Shown: positions 17,060 to 27,149 of the stretch, one piece after another
Numbering within the stretch: the first letter of the stretch is position 1
How the letters are laid out: each line of letters starts with the position of its first letter
Origin: Comamonas badia DSM 17552
GTDB lineage: Bacteria; Pseudomonadota; Gammaproteobacteria; Burkholderiales; Burkholderiaceae_C
Length of the DNA stretch: 64,000 nucleotides
Direction: 5' to 3'
NCBI RefSeq assembly: GCF_000484635.1
Contig: NZ_AXVM01000001.1
Span: 798,096 to 862,095, forward strand
Made by a program: the position numbers and the translations under genes
Notes under the pieces: generated by a model
What the model saw: the letters and a program-made list of their open reading frames with translations, nothing else
Database searches by the model: none
Told to the model about the DNA's origin: nothing

Positions 17060-18037
17060 ATGCCTGAATCAGGGATTTCCCTAGCTTCCGACGCGCCTGA
17101 AACACCCCATTCGGGCGCAAAGCGGGCCTCAGCCGCCACCAAGTTCGCCAAAGAAGGCGATCTTTTTCTGGCGCAACTGGGCGAGCGTGTGCGCACCCTG
17201 CGCTCGCGCCGCGGTTTCACGCGCAAGGCCGTGGCGCATCTGGCCGGCGTCAGCGAGCGCCATCTGGCCAACCTGGAGTACGGCCAGGGCAACGCCTCCA
17301 TCTTGATCCTGCTGCTGATCTCGCGGGCGCTGCAGTGCTCGATGGCCGAACTGCTGGGCGACGTCACCACCAGCAGCCCCGAATGGCTGCTCATCCGCGA
17401 AATGCTGGCGGGCCGCAACGAGGCCAGCCTGTACAAGGCGCGCGTCGCCATCGGCGACCTGCTGGGCACCGGCGGCGCCCAGGGCGAAGGCACACGCCCG
17501 CGTAGCTGCCTGATCGCACTGATCGGCCTGCGCGGCGCCGGCAAGAGCACGCTGGGCGGCCTGCTGGCGCAGGATCTCGGCTTCCCGATGATTGAATTGA
17601 GCCGCGAAATCGAGAAATTCGCCGGTTGCAGCGTCAGCGAAATCCAGGGGCTCTACGGCCAGGCGGCCTACCGGCGCTATGAGCGCCGGGCGCTGGAAGA
17701 GGCCATCCAGATCTACCCCGAGGCGGTGATCGCCACGCCCGGCGGCATCGTCTCCGATCCCGCCACCTTCAATCTGCTGCTGGCGCACTGCACCACCATC
17801 TGGCTCAAGGCCACGCCCGAAGACCACATGCGCCGCGTGGCAGAGCAAGGCGACATGCGCCCGATGGACGCCAGCCATGAAGCCATGGCCGACCTGCGCT
17901 CCATTCTGGCGGGGCGCTCGGCCTTCTATGCCAAGGCGGAATGGCAGCTGGACACCAGCGCTCAGGCGCAAGAGGAAACCTTCCTTTTGCTGCGCGAAAA
18001 AGTGCGCACCTTGCTCCAGCCAATACAGGCAACATAA
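17060..18037 (+). CDS. boxR: BoxR/BzdR-type transcriptional regulator of benzoate degradation
   Basis: A 325-residue regulator. An N-terminal Cro/C1-type helix-turn-helix lies at about residues 42-100 (RTLRSRRGFTRKAVAHLAGV, then SERHLANLEYG). A C-terminal shikimate-kinase-like domain has the P-loop GLRGAGKST at 156-164. This arrangement is diagnostic of BzdR and BoxR, which repress benzoate genes and release DNA when benzoyl-CoA binds the kinase-like domain. I start it at 17060 (MPESGISLASDAPE); an upstream in-frame ATG at 17003 lies within promoter sequence. It is transcribed toward boxC and divergently from boxD. Confidence 0.93.
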   Translation: MPESGISLASDAPETPHSGAKRASAATKFAKEGDLFLAQLGERVRTLRSRRGFTRKAVAHLAGVSERHLANLEYGQGNASILILLLISRALQCSMAELLGDVTTSSPEWLLIREMLAGRNEASLYKARVAIGDLLGTGGAQGEGTRPRSCLIALIGLRGAGKSTLGGLLAQDLGFPMIELSREIEKFAGCSVSEIQGLYGQAAYRRYERRALEEAIQIYPEAVIATPGGIVSDPATFNLLLAHCTTIWLKATPEDHMRRVAEQGDMRPMDASHEAMADLRSILAGRSAFYAKAEWQLDTSAQAQEETFLLLREKVRTLLQPIQAT

Positions 18038-18059
18038 TGCATTAACTTGATATGTATAA

Positions 18060-18113
18060 AAATGCATTGGATTGCATATTTCGCTTGACATCTGCTGAAA
18101 TATGCAAAATAAT
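18060..18113 (+). promoter_or_regulatory. boxC promoter with an overlapping perfect inverted repeat (BoxR operator)
   Basis: A sigma70 promoter is visible: TTGACA at 18085-18090, 17 bases, then AATAAT at 18108-18113. A perfect 11-base inverted repeat, TTGCATATTTC (18072-18082) and GAAATATGCAA (18097-18107), brackets the -35 box and fills the spacer up to the -10. Further TGCA copies are at 18038 and 18063. A protein bound there would block RNA polymerase, as expected for a BoxR repressor released by benzoyl-CoA. Confidence 0.78.
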
Positions 18114-18157
18114 GCGCTTCATCGCCCCTGATGAATCCCCACCTTCCGGAGACCGCC

Positions 18158-19822
18158 GTGACGCAGAACCCCACTTCCCGAGTTGAATACCAGACCCACC
18201 CCACCCAGTACAAGCACTGGAAGCTCAGCTTTGATGGCGCCGTCGCCACGCTGTCGGCCGATTTCGCCGAAGACGGCGGCCTGCGGCCCGGCTACAAGCT
18301 CAAGCTCAACAGCTACGACCTGGGTGTGGATATCGAGCTCAATGACGCGCTCAATCGCATCCGCTTCGAACACCCCGAGGTGCGCACCGTGGTGGTCACC
18401 AGCCTCAAGGACAAAGTGTTCTGCTCCGGCGCCAACATCTTCATGCTGGGGCTATCCAGCCATGCCTGGAAGGTCAATTTCTGCAAATTCACCAACGAAA
18501 CGCGCAACGGCATGGAAGATTCTTCGCGCCACAGCGGGCTCAAATTCCTCGCCGCAGTCAACGGCGCCTGTGCCGGCGGCGGCTATGAGCTCGCCCTGTC
18601 GTGCGACGAAATCCTGCTGGTCGATGACCGCTCCAGCAGCGTCAGCCTGCCCGAGGTGCCACTGCTGGGCGTGCTGCCCGGCACCGGCGGCCTGACCCGC
18701 GTGACCGACAAACGCCACGTGCGCCACGACCTGGCCGACATCTTCTGCACCACCAGCGAAGGCGTGCGCGGGCAGAAGGCCGTCGATTGGCGCCTGGTGG
18801 ACGCCATCGCCAAGCCGGCACAGTTTGCCGCCAAGGTTCAGGAGCGCGCCCAGGCGCTGGCGGCGCAGAGTGACCGCCCGGCGGGTGCCAAGGGTGTCGA
18901 ACTCACGCCCCTGAGCCGCAGCATCGAAGCCGATGCACTGCGCTACAGCCAGGTAACGGTGACGATAGACCGCGCCAGCCGCGTGGCGACCTTGACCGTG
19001 AAAGCGCCAGAAGGTGCGCAACCGCAGGACGTGGCGGGCATTGAAGCCGCAGGTGCCAACTGGTATCCACTCACCCTGGCGCGCGAACTGGACGATGCCA
19101 TCCTGCAGATGCGCACCAACGAGCCCACCATAGGCACCTGGCTGATCAAGACCAGTGGCAGCCTGGAGGCCGTCGCCGCGATGGACAAGACGCTGCTGGC
19201 GCACAAGGACCACTGGCTGGTGCGCGAGACGCTGGGCCTGCTGCGCCGCGTGTTCAGCCGCCTGGATGTGTCCTCGCGCAGCCTGTTCGCGCTGGTCGAG
19301 GAAGGCTCGTGCTTTGGCGGCAGCTTCCTCGAACTCGCCCTGGCCTGCGACCGCATCTACCACCTGGCGCTGCCGGATGCTCCGGGGAAGGCACCGAAAA
19401 TCAGCGTCGGCGAGCTCAATTTCGGCCAATACCCGATGGCCACCGACCAGAGCCGCCTGGCCCGACGCTTCTACGACGAAACCGCGCCGCTGCAAGCCGT
19501 GCGCGCGCGCATAGCCGAGCCGCTGGATGCCGATGCCGCGCTGGCGCTGGGCCTGGTCACCAGCGCACCTGACGATATCGACTGGGCCGATGAAACCCGC
19601 ATCGCCATCGAAGAGCGCGTCGCCATGAGCCCCGATGCCCTGACCGGCATGGAAGCCAATCTGCGCTTCAACGGCACGGAGAACATGGTCACCCGCATCT
19701 TCGGGCGCCTGACAGCCTGGCAGAACTGGATCTTCCAGCGCCCCAACGCCGTCGGCGAGAAGGGTGCGCTCAAGGTCTACGGCAAGGGCGACAAGGCCGC
19801 CTTCGACTGGAACCGCGTCTGA
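18158..19822 (+). CDS. boxC: Benzoyl-CoA-dihydrodiol lyase BoxC
   Basis: A 554-residue BoxC, built of two crotonase-like halves (first signature AAVNGACAGGGYELALSCDE, second VEEGSCFGGSFLELALACDR). It hydrolytically opens 2,3-epoxybenzoyl-CoA, releasing formate and 3,4-dehydroadipyl-CoA semialdehyde. I prefer the GTG at 18158: GGAG lies six bases upstream and the resulting length matches the family. An in-frame ATG at 18131 would be only about 11 bases from the expected transcription start and has no ribosome binding site. It is the first gene of the plus-strand box operon. Confidence 0.93.
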   Translation: MTQNPTSRVEYQTHPTQYKHWKLSFDGAVATLSADFAEDGGLRPGYKLKLNSYDLGVDIELNDALNRIRFEHPEVRTVVVTSLKDKVFCSGANIFMLGLSSHAWKVNFCKFTNETRNGMEDSSRHSGLKFLAAVNGACAGGGYELALSCDEILLVDDRSSSVSLPEVPLLGVLPGTGGLTRVTDKRHVRHDLADIFCTTSEGVRGQKAVDWRLVDAIAKPAQFAAKVQERAQALAAQSDRPAGAKGVELTPLSRSIEADALRYSQVTVTIDRASRVATLTVKAPEGAQPQDVAGIEAAGANWYPLTLARELDDAILQMRTNEPTIGTWLIKTSGSLEAVAAMDKTLLAHKDHWLVRETLGLLRRVFSRLDVSSRSLFALVEEGSCFGGSFLELALACDRIYHLALPDAPGKAPKISVGELNFGQYPMATDQSRLARRFYDETAPLQAVRARIAEPLDADAALALGLVTSAPDDIDWADETRIAIEERVAMSPDALTGMEANLRFNGTENMVTRIFGRLTAWQNWIFQRPNAVGEKGALKVYGKGDKAAFDWNRV

Positions 19823-19827
19823 TTCAG

Positions 19828-19893
19828 GGGAGGTTTGGTGCCCGGCGTTGAGCGTTTGGCGTGAACCTCCCTTTTCGCAATAAACGCTCAACG
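19828..19893 (+). promoter_or_regulatory. Interleaved inverted repeats in the boxC-boxB gap
   Basis: Two perfect inverted repeats interlock: GGGAGGTT (19828-19835) pairs with AACCTCCC (19864-19871), and CGTTGAGCGTTT (19846-19857) pairs with AAACGCTCAACG (19882-19893). The four arms begin exactly 18 bases apart. The first stem is followed by TTTT, like a weak terminator. Because the arms alternate, the stems are either mutually exclusive or form a pseudoknot. This suggests control of boxB relative to boxC. Confidence 0.6.
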
Positions 19894-19929
19894 TCCGAAC
19901 CGCAACCCCCACCCTTCCAAGGAGCCTCC

Positions 19930-21354
<1,425 letters not shown>

Positions 21355-21365
21355 AATTCGGTATG

Positions 21366-21416
21366 AATAATGGCTGCAGCGCTTGATACTCAAGCGCTAG
21401 CAGCTATTATTTTTTC
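21366..21416 (+). repeat. Palindromic repeat family A, copy A3, between boxB and boxA
   Basis: The most symmetrical copy in the window: AGCGCTTGA-TAC-TCAAGCGCT forms a perfect 9-base-pair stem, extended by GCTGC/GCAGC-type pairing and AATAAT/ATTATT flanks, ending in TTTTTT. On the box transcript this looks like an intrinsic terminator, so it may act as an attenuator between boxB and boxA. Confidence 0.85.
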
Positions 21417-21428
21417 AAGGAGATTCCC

Positions 21429-22718
21429 ATGGACATGGCAGACAGCAAGCTCATCGAGCAGCACCTGATAGATGCCGAAATCTGCATCCGCTGCGGCGCC
21501 TGCGAGGCCGCATGCCCGATCGACGCCATTACACACGACGACCGCAATTACGTGGTCGACGTCAACAAGTGCGAGCACTGCCGTGCCTGCGTGCCTGTCT
21601 GCCCCACGGGCGCCATCGACAACTGGTTCACCGTGCCGCGCTCCACCGCCTACAGCCTGGAAGAGCAGTTCAGCTGGGACGCGCTGCCTGCACGCCTCTC
21701 GGCCGCGCAGCTCGCCGAGTTCGGCCCGGCCGACGATGCGCAAGAAGCGCCACTGGCGCAGGAAGCCGCACCCGCTGCTGCCGCGGCCGACCCCGCTGGT
21801 GAAAAACCCTTCGACCCCGAAGAATTCAACGCCCCGCTGCCCCCATGGTCTGCGGCGCATGCCTACAGCAATCTCTACGGCCCGCGCGCGGCGCAAAAGA
21901 CCATCACCGCCACGGTGACCGGCACGCTGCGCGTGACCGAAGTCGGCAAGGAATACGACACGCACCACATCGTGCTGGACTTTGGCGCCATGCCCTTCCC
22001 GGTGCTGGAGGGCCAATCCATCGCCGTGCTGCCGCCGGGCCTGGACGCACGCGGCAAGCCCCATGTGCCGCGCCAGTACAGCATCGCCAGCCCGAGAAAC
22101 GGCGAGCGCCCGGGCTACAACAACCTGAGCCTGACCATCAAGCGCGTGCTGGAAGACTATGACGGCAACCCGGTGCGCGGCGTGGCCAGCAACTACATGT
22201 GCGACCTCAAGGTGGGCGACAAGGTTGAGGTCATCGGGCCATTCGGCACCAGCTTTCTCATGCCCAACCACCCGCGCAGCCATGTCGTGATGATCTGCAC
22301 CGGCACCGGCAGCGCCCCCATGCGCGCGATGACCGAATGGCGCAGGCGCCTGCGCGGCAGCGGCAAGTTCGAGGGCGGCAAGCTGATGCTGTTCTTCGGC
22401 GCCCGCACCAAAGAGGAACTGCCCTACTTCGGCCCTTTGCTAAGCCTGCCCAAGGACTTCATCGACATCAACTTCGCCTTCAGCCGCACGCCCGGCGCGC
22501 CGAAGAAATACGTGCAGGACGCGCTGCGCGAGCGCGCCGCCGACCTGGTGCCGCTGCTGACCGATCCACACGCCTATTTCTACATTTGCGGCCTGCGCGC
22601 GATGGAAGAAGGCGTGATGCTCACGCTGCGCGATATCGCCGTGCAGGCCGGGCTGGAGTGGAACGAGGTCGGCAACGCGCTCAAGCGCGATGGCCGTCTG
22701 CACCTGGAAACCTACTGA
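21429..22718 (+). CDS. boxA: Benzoyl-CoA 2,3-epoxidase, reductase subunit BoxA
   Basis: A 429-residue iron-sulfur flavoprotein. Two [4Fe-4S] motifs occur at the N-terminus (C19, C22, C25, C29 in [13 protein letters not shown]48, C51, C54, C58 in [12 protein letters not shown]). An alanine-rich linker spans about residues 95-130. The ferredoxin-NADP reductase domain follows, with FAD motif RQYSIASP and NADP motif [12 protein letters not shown]. It passes electrons from NADPH to BoxB. A clear AAGGAGA precedes the ATG. Copy A3 of repeat family A separates it from boxB. Confidence 0.95.
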   Translation: MDMADSKLIEQHLIDAEICIRCGACEAACPIDAITHDDRNYVVDVNKCEHCRACVPVCPTGAIDNWFTVPRSTAYSLEEQFSWDALPARLSAAQLAEFGPADDAQEAPLAQEAAPAAAAADPAGEKPFDPEEFNAPLPPWSAAHAYSNLYGPRAAQKTITATVTGTLRVTEVGKEYDTHHIVLDFGAMPFPVLEGQSIAVLPPGLDARGKPHVPRQYSIASPRNGERPGYNNLSLTIKRVLEDYDGNPVRGVASNYMCDLKVGDKVEVIGPFGTSFLMPNHPRSHVVMICTGTGSAPMRAMTEWRRRLRGSGKFEGGKLMLFFGARTKEELPYFGPLLSLPKDFIDINFAFSRTPGAPKKYVQDALRERAADLVPLLTDPHAYFYICGLRAMEEGVMLTLRDIAVQAGLEWNEVGNALKRDGRLHLETY

Positions 22719-22719
22719 C

Positions 22720-23517
22720 ATGGATACGCTGCAGATCACCCGCCCCGCCCCCGGCGTGGCCCAGGTGCTGATGAACCGCCCAGCGGTCTTCAACGCATTT
22801 GGCGAAGCCATGATTGGCGAGCTCGATGCAGCCTTTGCCCAACTCGCGCAGGACACTGCCGTGCGCGTCGTCGTACTTGCCGGCAGTGGCAAACACTTCA
22901 GCGCCGGCGCGGATCTGCAGTGGATGCAGCGCGCCTCCCAGGCCGGGCACGACTGGAACCTGCAGGACGCCCGCCGCTTTGCCGCCATGCTCGCCCGCAT
23001 AGAGCAAAGCCCCAAGCCCACCATCGCGCGCATCCAGGGTGCGGCACTCGGCGGTGGCGTGGGCCTGGCTTGCGTCTGCGACATTGCGATCGCCGCCGAC
23101 AACGCCAGCTTTGCCGTGAGCGAGGCCAAGTTCGGCATCATCCCCTCGGTCATCGGCCCCTATCTGCTCAACGCCGTCGGGCGGCGGCAGGCGCGGCGCC
23201 TGGCGCTGAGCACCACGCGCATCAAGGCCGGCGAGGCGCTCGCCATCGGCATGGTGCAGCAGGTGGTGGCGCTCGATGCGCTCGATGCGGCCGTGCAGCA
23301 GGCCGTGGCGGATCTGCTCATCGGCGGCCCGCAGGCCCAGGTGGAAATCAAGCGGCTGTACGATCAGCTCCCCGGCGGACCGGTGACGGCCGAAGCACGC
23401 GAACTGACGGCGCAGACCATCGCCCGCGTGCGCGGCACCGACGAGGCACGCGAAGGCTTTGCCGCCTTCCTCGCCAAGCGCGCCGCCTCCTGGAATCCAC
23501 ACCACACACCACAATGA
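22720..23517 (+). CDS. Enoyl-CoA hydratase/isomerase of the box operon
   Basis: A 265-residue crotonase. The oxyanion-hole segments are SAGADLQWMQ and RIQGAALGGGVGLACVCDIA. The ATG at 22720 overlaps the boxA stop (TGACATG arrangement), and the gene overlaps the next by four bases, so it is tightly coupled to the box operon. By position it most likely handles 3,4-dehydroadipyl-CoA, isomerising or hydrating it to 3-hydroxyadipyl-CoA. The sequence also resembles methylglutaconyl-CoA hydratases, so the substrate is an inference. Confidence 0.85.
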   Translation: MDTLQITRPAPGVAQVLMNRPAVFNAFGEAMIGELDAAFAQLAQDTAVRVVVLAGSGKHFSAGADLQWMQRASQAGHDWNLQDARRFAAMLARIEQSPKPTIARIQGAALGGGVGLACVCDIAIAADNASFAVSEAKFGIIPSVIGPYLLNAVGRRQARRLALSTTRIKAGEALAIGMVQQVVALDALDAAVQQAVADLLIGGPQAQVEIKRLYDQLPGGPVTAEARELTAQTIARVRGTDEAREGFAAFLAKRAASWNPHHTPQ

Positions 23518-24992
23518 CCACCAGCAAGCAAGACATCCTTCTGATCGGCGTCGGCGTCATGGGCCAGGGCATCGCCCAGGTCGCGGCGCAGGCAGGGCAC
23601 CGCGTGTTCCTCTTTGACACCTTCGAGGGCGCCGCCGTCAAGGCGCGCGAGAAAATCGCCGCCACCTTCACCAGGCTGATCGAAAAAGCCAGGCTCACGC
23701 AGCAGGACGCCGACGCGACGCTGGCGCGCCTGGTGCCCATCCAGACCCTCGCCGAAGGCAAGACCGCTCTGCTCGCGATCGAGGCGGTCATCGAGCGCCT
23801 GGACGTCAAGCACTCTTTGTTCCAGCAGCTCGAAGACCTGCTGCCCGAAGGCGCCATCCTGGCCACCAACACCTCGTCGATCAGCGTGACCGCCATCGGC
23901 GCGGGCCTCAAACGCCCCGAGCGGCTCGTCGGCATGCACTTCTTCAACCCGGCGCCGTTGATGAAACTGGTCGAAGTGGTGCACGGCCTGCGCACCGACA
24001 AGGGCGTGGCGAGCGAGGTGGAAGCGCTCTCGCGCGCCTGGGGCAAGACGCCGGTGCACACGCGCAGCACGCCGGGCTTCATCGTCAACCGCATCGCCCG
24101 CCCCTACTACGCCGAGGCGCTGATGCTGCTGCAGGAGCAGGCGCTGGCGCCCGAGGCGCTCGATGCGCTGCTGCGCGCCGCGGGCTTTCGCATGGGCCCC
24201 TGCGAGCTGATGGACCTGATCGGGCTGGACACCAACTACGCCGTCACCAAAACCGTGTTCGAGGCCAACTTTCAAGACCGGCGCTTCACCCCCAGCCTGG
24301 TGCAGCGCGAGCTGGTCGAAGGCGGCCTGTTCGGGCGCAAGAACGGCCGCGGCTTCTACACCTATCCCGAAGGCGCGCCGGCGCTGGCGCCCTGCCCCGC
24401 CACGCCGCCCGCCGCCGGCAGCCAGCTCGTGGTGCACGGCAGCGGCGCGGTGGCCGATGCGCTGGCCGCGGCCGCCAAGGGCTTCACCGTCTCGCGCGTA
24501 CCCACCAGCAATTGGGCCGGCCTGCAGATCGGCAGCCTGCAACTGCGCCAGACCGATGGCCGCGCCGCCTGGCAGGTCGCACGCGCCGAAGGCCTTGCCC
24601 AGCTGGCGGTATTCGACGAACTGCCCGCGGTCGCGGGCGGCGCCATCGCCTTCGCCACCGCAGGCAGCGCCCAAGCCGCAGCGGTCGCCGGGGTACTGCA
24701 GGCGCTGGGCTGGCAGCCGGTGGCCATGCAGGACGCGCCCGGCCTCGTCGTCGCCCGCACGCTGGCCATGCTGGTCAACGAAGCTGCCGACGCCGTGCAG
24801 CAGGGCGTGTGCAGCCCCGAAGGCGCCGACGCCGCGATGAAGCTGGGCGTGAACTACCCCGCCGGCCCATTCGAATGGCTCAAGCGGCTGGGGCGCACCC
24901 GCGCCATCGCCCTCATCGAGGCGCTGGACGCCTGCTACCGCGGCGAGCGCTACCGCGTCAGCCCCTGGCTGCAACGCGCCACCGGAGCCTGA
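23514..24992 (+). CDS. 3-hydroxyacyl-CoA dehydrogenase (3-hydroxyadipyl-CoA dehydrogenase-like)
   Basis: A 492-residue enzyme of the PaaH type. The NAD-binding motif LIGVGVMGQGIAQVAAQAGH is at the N-terminus. The helical 3HCDH domain (TPGFIVNRIARPYYAEALML, PCELMDLIGLDTNY) follows, and a second degenerate half continues to the C-terminus (VARTLAMLVNEAADAVQQGV). It would oxidise 3-hydroxyadipyl-CoA to 3-oxoadipyl-CoA with NAD+. The start at 23514 overlaps the hydratase stop by four bases. The final thiolase of the pathway is not in this operon. Confidence 0.9.
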   Translation: MTTSKQDILLIGVGVMGQGIAQVAAQAGHRVFLFDTFEGAAVKAREKIAATFTRLIEKARLTQQDADATLARLVPIQTLAEGKTALLAIEAVIERLDVKHSLFQQLEDLLPEGAILATNTSSISVTAIGAGLKRPERLVGMHFFNPAPLMKLVEVVHGLRTDKGVASEVEALSRAWGKTPVHTRSTPGFIVNRIARPYYAEALMLLQEQALAPEALDALLRAAGFRMGPCELMDLIGLDTNYAVTKTVFEANFQDRRFTPSLVQRELVEGGLFGRKNGRGFYTYPEGAPALAPCPATPPAAGSQLVVHGSGAVADALAAAAKGFTVSRVPTSNWAGLQIGSLQLRQTDGRAAWQVARAEGLAQLAVFDELPAVAGGAIAFATAGSAQAAAVAGVLQALGWQPVAMQDAPGLVVARTLAMLVNEAADAVQQGVCSPEGADAAMKLGVNYPAGPFEWLKRLGRTRAIALIEALDACYRGERYRVSPWLQRATGA

Positions 24993-24997
24993 TCGCC

Positions 24998-25423
24998 ATG
25001 CAATACGCTGAATACCAGGTGGGCGCGGTGCTGCACGCCGGCCCCTACACCGTCACCGAGCCGGAAATCCTCGCCTTCGCCAGACAGTGGGACCCGCAGT
25101 GGTTCCACACCCAGCCCGAAGCCGCCAAAACCGGGCCCTTCGAAGGCCTGATCGCCAGCGGCTGGCATACCTGCAGCATCGCCATGCGCCTGGCGGTGGA
25201 CGCCTTCCTGGGCGACTCCGAATCCTACGTTTCCCCCGGCCTGGACAACATCCGCTGGCTGCACCCGGTGCGCCCCGGCGACACGCTGCGCCTGGCCATC
25301 ACCGTGGTGGAAAAGCGCACCACCAAAGCCGGCCTGGGCCTGCTGCGCTGGGACTGGGAGATGGCCAACCAGAAGGGCGATCTGGTGCTGGAGATCAAGG
25401 CGGCGAACCTGTTCAAGATTTGA
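24998..25423 (+). CDS. MaoC-like dehydratase/hotdog-fold protein
   Basis: A 141-residue hotdog-fold protein with the MaoC pattern ILAFARQWDPQWFHTQPEAA, then FEGLIASGWHTCSIAMRL and NIRWLHPVRPGD. The aspartate and histidine of the R-hydratase site appear in DPQWFH. It starts five bases after the dehydrogenase stop and is the last gene of the plus-strand box operon. An accessory enoyl-CoA hydratase or thioesterase role on a box intermediate is plausible but unproved. Confidence 0.85.
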   Translation: MQYAEYQVGAVLHAGPYTVTEPEILAFARQWDPQWFHTQPEAAKTGPFEGLIASGWHTCSIAMRLAVDAFLGDSESYVSPGLDNIRWLHPVRPGDTLRLAITVVEKRTTKAGLGLLRWDWEMANQKGDLVLEIKAANLFKI

Positions 25424-25476
25424 GCAATCGCTGAACCGCCCCCCGGCTCCAGGCCCAGAGCCTGTTCAAGGTCTTT

Positions 25477-27054
25477 TCAGAGCGCCTTGAGCCTCGCCCC
25501 TATCTTGGCCCGCAAAGCGCCATCGGTCACGACCCGTGACGCAGACTCCAGCGCCTTCCGCGCCTCGTCCTTGCTGTGGCCGGCCAGATACAGGTCGCCC
25601 AGTTTGAGCCATGCACCGGCCGCGCCGTTGGCGTCGCCATTCGCTTCCTGAGTCCGCGCCAGGGTATCGAGCACGGTGGTGTTGTCCGGCGCCGATTGCT
25701 CTGCCCGGCGCGCCAGCGAGAGCGCCTCGGGTTTCTTTCCCTCATTCAAGCGCAGCAAAGCCAGGTTATTCAGGCTCTGCCAATGCGACGGCGCCTCCTT
25801 GATTGCCTGCTCGTAGCGCCTGGCGGCAGACGCCTTGTCCCCCGAGCCCTCTTCAAGCATGCCGACCATGAACGCCGCGTCCGCATCGCCGGGCGCCAGC
25901 TCCAGCCGCTTGCGCGCCTGCTCCAGGGCGCCCCGCGTGTCTCCCAGGCGCAGCAACACCATGGTCATGTTGGCGCGCAGCACCGGGCTGTTGGGCGTTT
26001 TCTCGATGGCGCGCCCAAAGACATCGCGGGCTTTGTCATACAGGCCCATGCTCGCATAAAGCTGCCCCGCTTTTCCAAGCGTTTCGGTGTCGGGCTGGCG
26101 CTGCGGCTGCACCCATTGATCAAGCCGCGCCTGCGCCGCCTTGCCCGAGCCGGCAACGGCCTCGCTGGCTGCAAGCTCAAGTTGCGGCGCCGGGTCCTTC
26201 GGCGCCAGCCTGGCGGCTTGCGTCAGCGTCTTGATGGATGCGTCCAGGCGGTCCAGAGCGCGGTAGGCGCGCCCCTGGCCCACAAGCGCCGGCACATCCT
26301 TCGCAAGCCCTTTCGTTGCCAGCACCGCCTTGAACCGGTCGGCGGCCCTGGTGGCGTTCCCCGTTGCCAGCCAGGCATCGCCAAGCACCATGAGGGCCGC
26401 GGGGGGAACCGGCTTCGCGTCATTGGCCGCCTTGTCCCAATAGCCCAGCAGCTTCAACGCCTGCTCCGGCTGCCCGTCACGCACATACAGGCGCGCCAGA
26501 TCGACCCGCAGCCCGGCGACCGTCTCGGGCATCCCGGCAATACCTTTCTTGAGATGCTCGATGGCAGGCTTGAGCGCGCCCTGTTCCGCCAGATACAGGC
26601 CGATGCGCTGGTTCACCAGTCTGTCATCCGGGGCGGATTTGAGCGCCTCTTGGTAAAACGAGATCGCCTTGTCCGGTTGCCCCATGGCGGTCGCGATGTC
26701 TCCCAGCTTGGTCCAGGCGGTGTACTGGCCGGGATTGAGCTTGATGGATTGCTGCAGCGCCTCGATGGCCTGCGGCACCTTGTCCTGCAGCGCCAGCGCC
26801 ACGCCCAGAACCTCCTGAGCCGCCGCCGAGCCGGGGGACTCCTTGATCACCTTGCGCGCCACTTTTTCGGCATCGGCCGGCTTGCCCGCCTGGATCAAGC
26901 GGAGCGCATCGTCCAGCGGGCCCGGCTGGGCTGCCGGCTTTTTCGTACCCACCACGCCGCCGGTCAAGTCAAGGGATACCGCTTGTGCCTGCGGCGCAAG
27001 CAAAAACAAGGGCACGGCCAGTATCAAAGCCGGGAGCACGCGCGATGGCAGCAT
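25477..27054 (-). CDS. Secreted TPR-repeat protein
   Basis: A 525-residue protein with a signal peptide (MLPSRVLPALILAVPLFLLA, cleavage near AQA at about residue 25). An array of roughly ten or more tetratricopeptide repeats covers nearly the whole mature chain (for example YTAWTKLGDIATAMGQPDKA and LRANMTMVLLRLGDTRGALE). It resembles the TPR proteins that accompany PEP-CTERM/exosortase genes, such as PrsT, but is much shorter. It lies just downstream of a VPLPA-CTERM protein, across a terminator, on the same strand. It is probably a periplasmic scaffold; its partner is unknown. Confidence 0.82.
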   Translation of the reverse strand: MLPSRVLPALILAVPLFLLAPQAQAVSLDLTGGVVGTKKPAAQPGPLDDALRLIQAGKPADAEKVARKVIKESPGSAAAQEVLGVALALQDKVPQAIEALQQSIKLNPGQYTAWTKLGDIATAMGQPDKAISFYQEALKSAPDDRLVNQRIGLYLAEQGALKPAIEHLKKGIAGMPETVAGLRVDLARLYVRDGQPEQALKLLGYWDKAANDAKPVPPAALMVLGDAWLATGNATRAADRFKAVLATKGLAKDVPALVGQGRAYRALDRLDASIKTLTQAARLAPKDPAPQLELAASEAVAGSGKAAQARLDQWVQPQRQPDTETLGKAGQLYASMGLYDKARDVFGRAIEKTPNSPVLRANMTMVLLRLGDTRGALEQARKRLELAPGDADAAFMVGMLEEGSGDKASAARRYEQAIKEAPSHWQSLNNLALLRLNEGKKPEALSLARRAEQSAPDNTTVLDTLARTQEANGDANGAAGAWLKLGDLYLAGHSKDEARKALESASRVVTDGALRAKIGARLKAL

Positions 27055-27094
27055 GAAGACCTCTCAGGGTGGGTTCACAGTCAAGACAGACCGC

Positions 27095-27128
27095 AAAAAA
27101 CAATGGGGCGGCAAAAGCCGCCCCATTG
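27095..27128 (-). terminator. Intrinsic terminator of the VWA gene
   Basis: A perfect 12-base-pair stem, CAATGGGGCGGC (27101-27112) and GCCGCCCCATTG (27117-27128), closes a four-base loop. On the minus strand it is followed at once by TTTTTT (27100-27095). It lies 22 bases after the stop of the VWA gene and before the TPR gene. Confidence 0.92.
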
Positions 27129-27149
27129 TGCTTCAGAGACGGGGTCTGA

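Noticed and set aside
22920..23513. Extended start for the 3-hydroxyacyl-CoA dehydrogenase
   Set aside because: The extension lies within the enoyl-CoA hydratase gene in another frame; the ATG at 23514 with a four-base overlap is the normal operon start.
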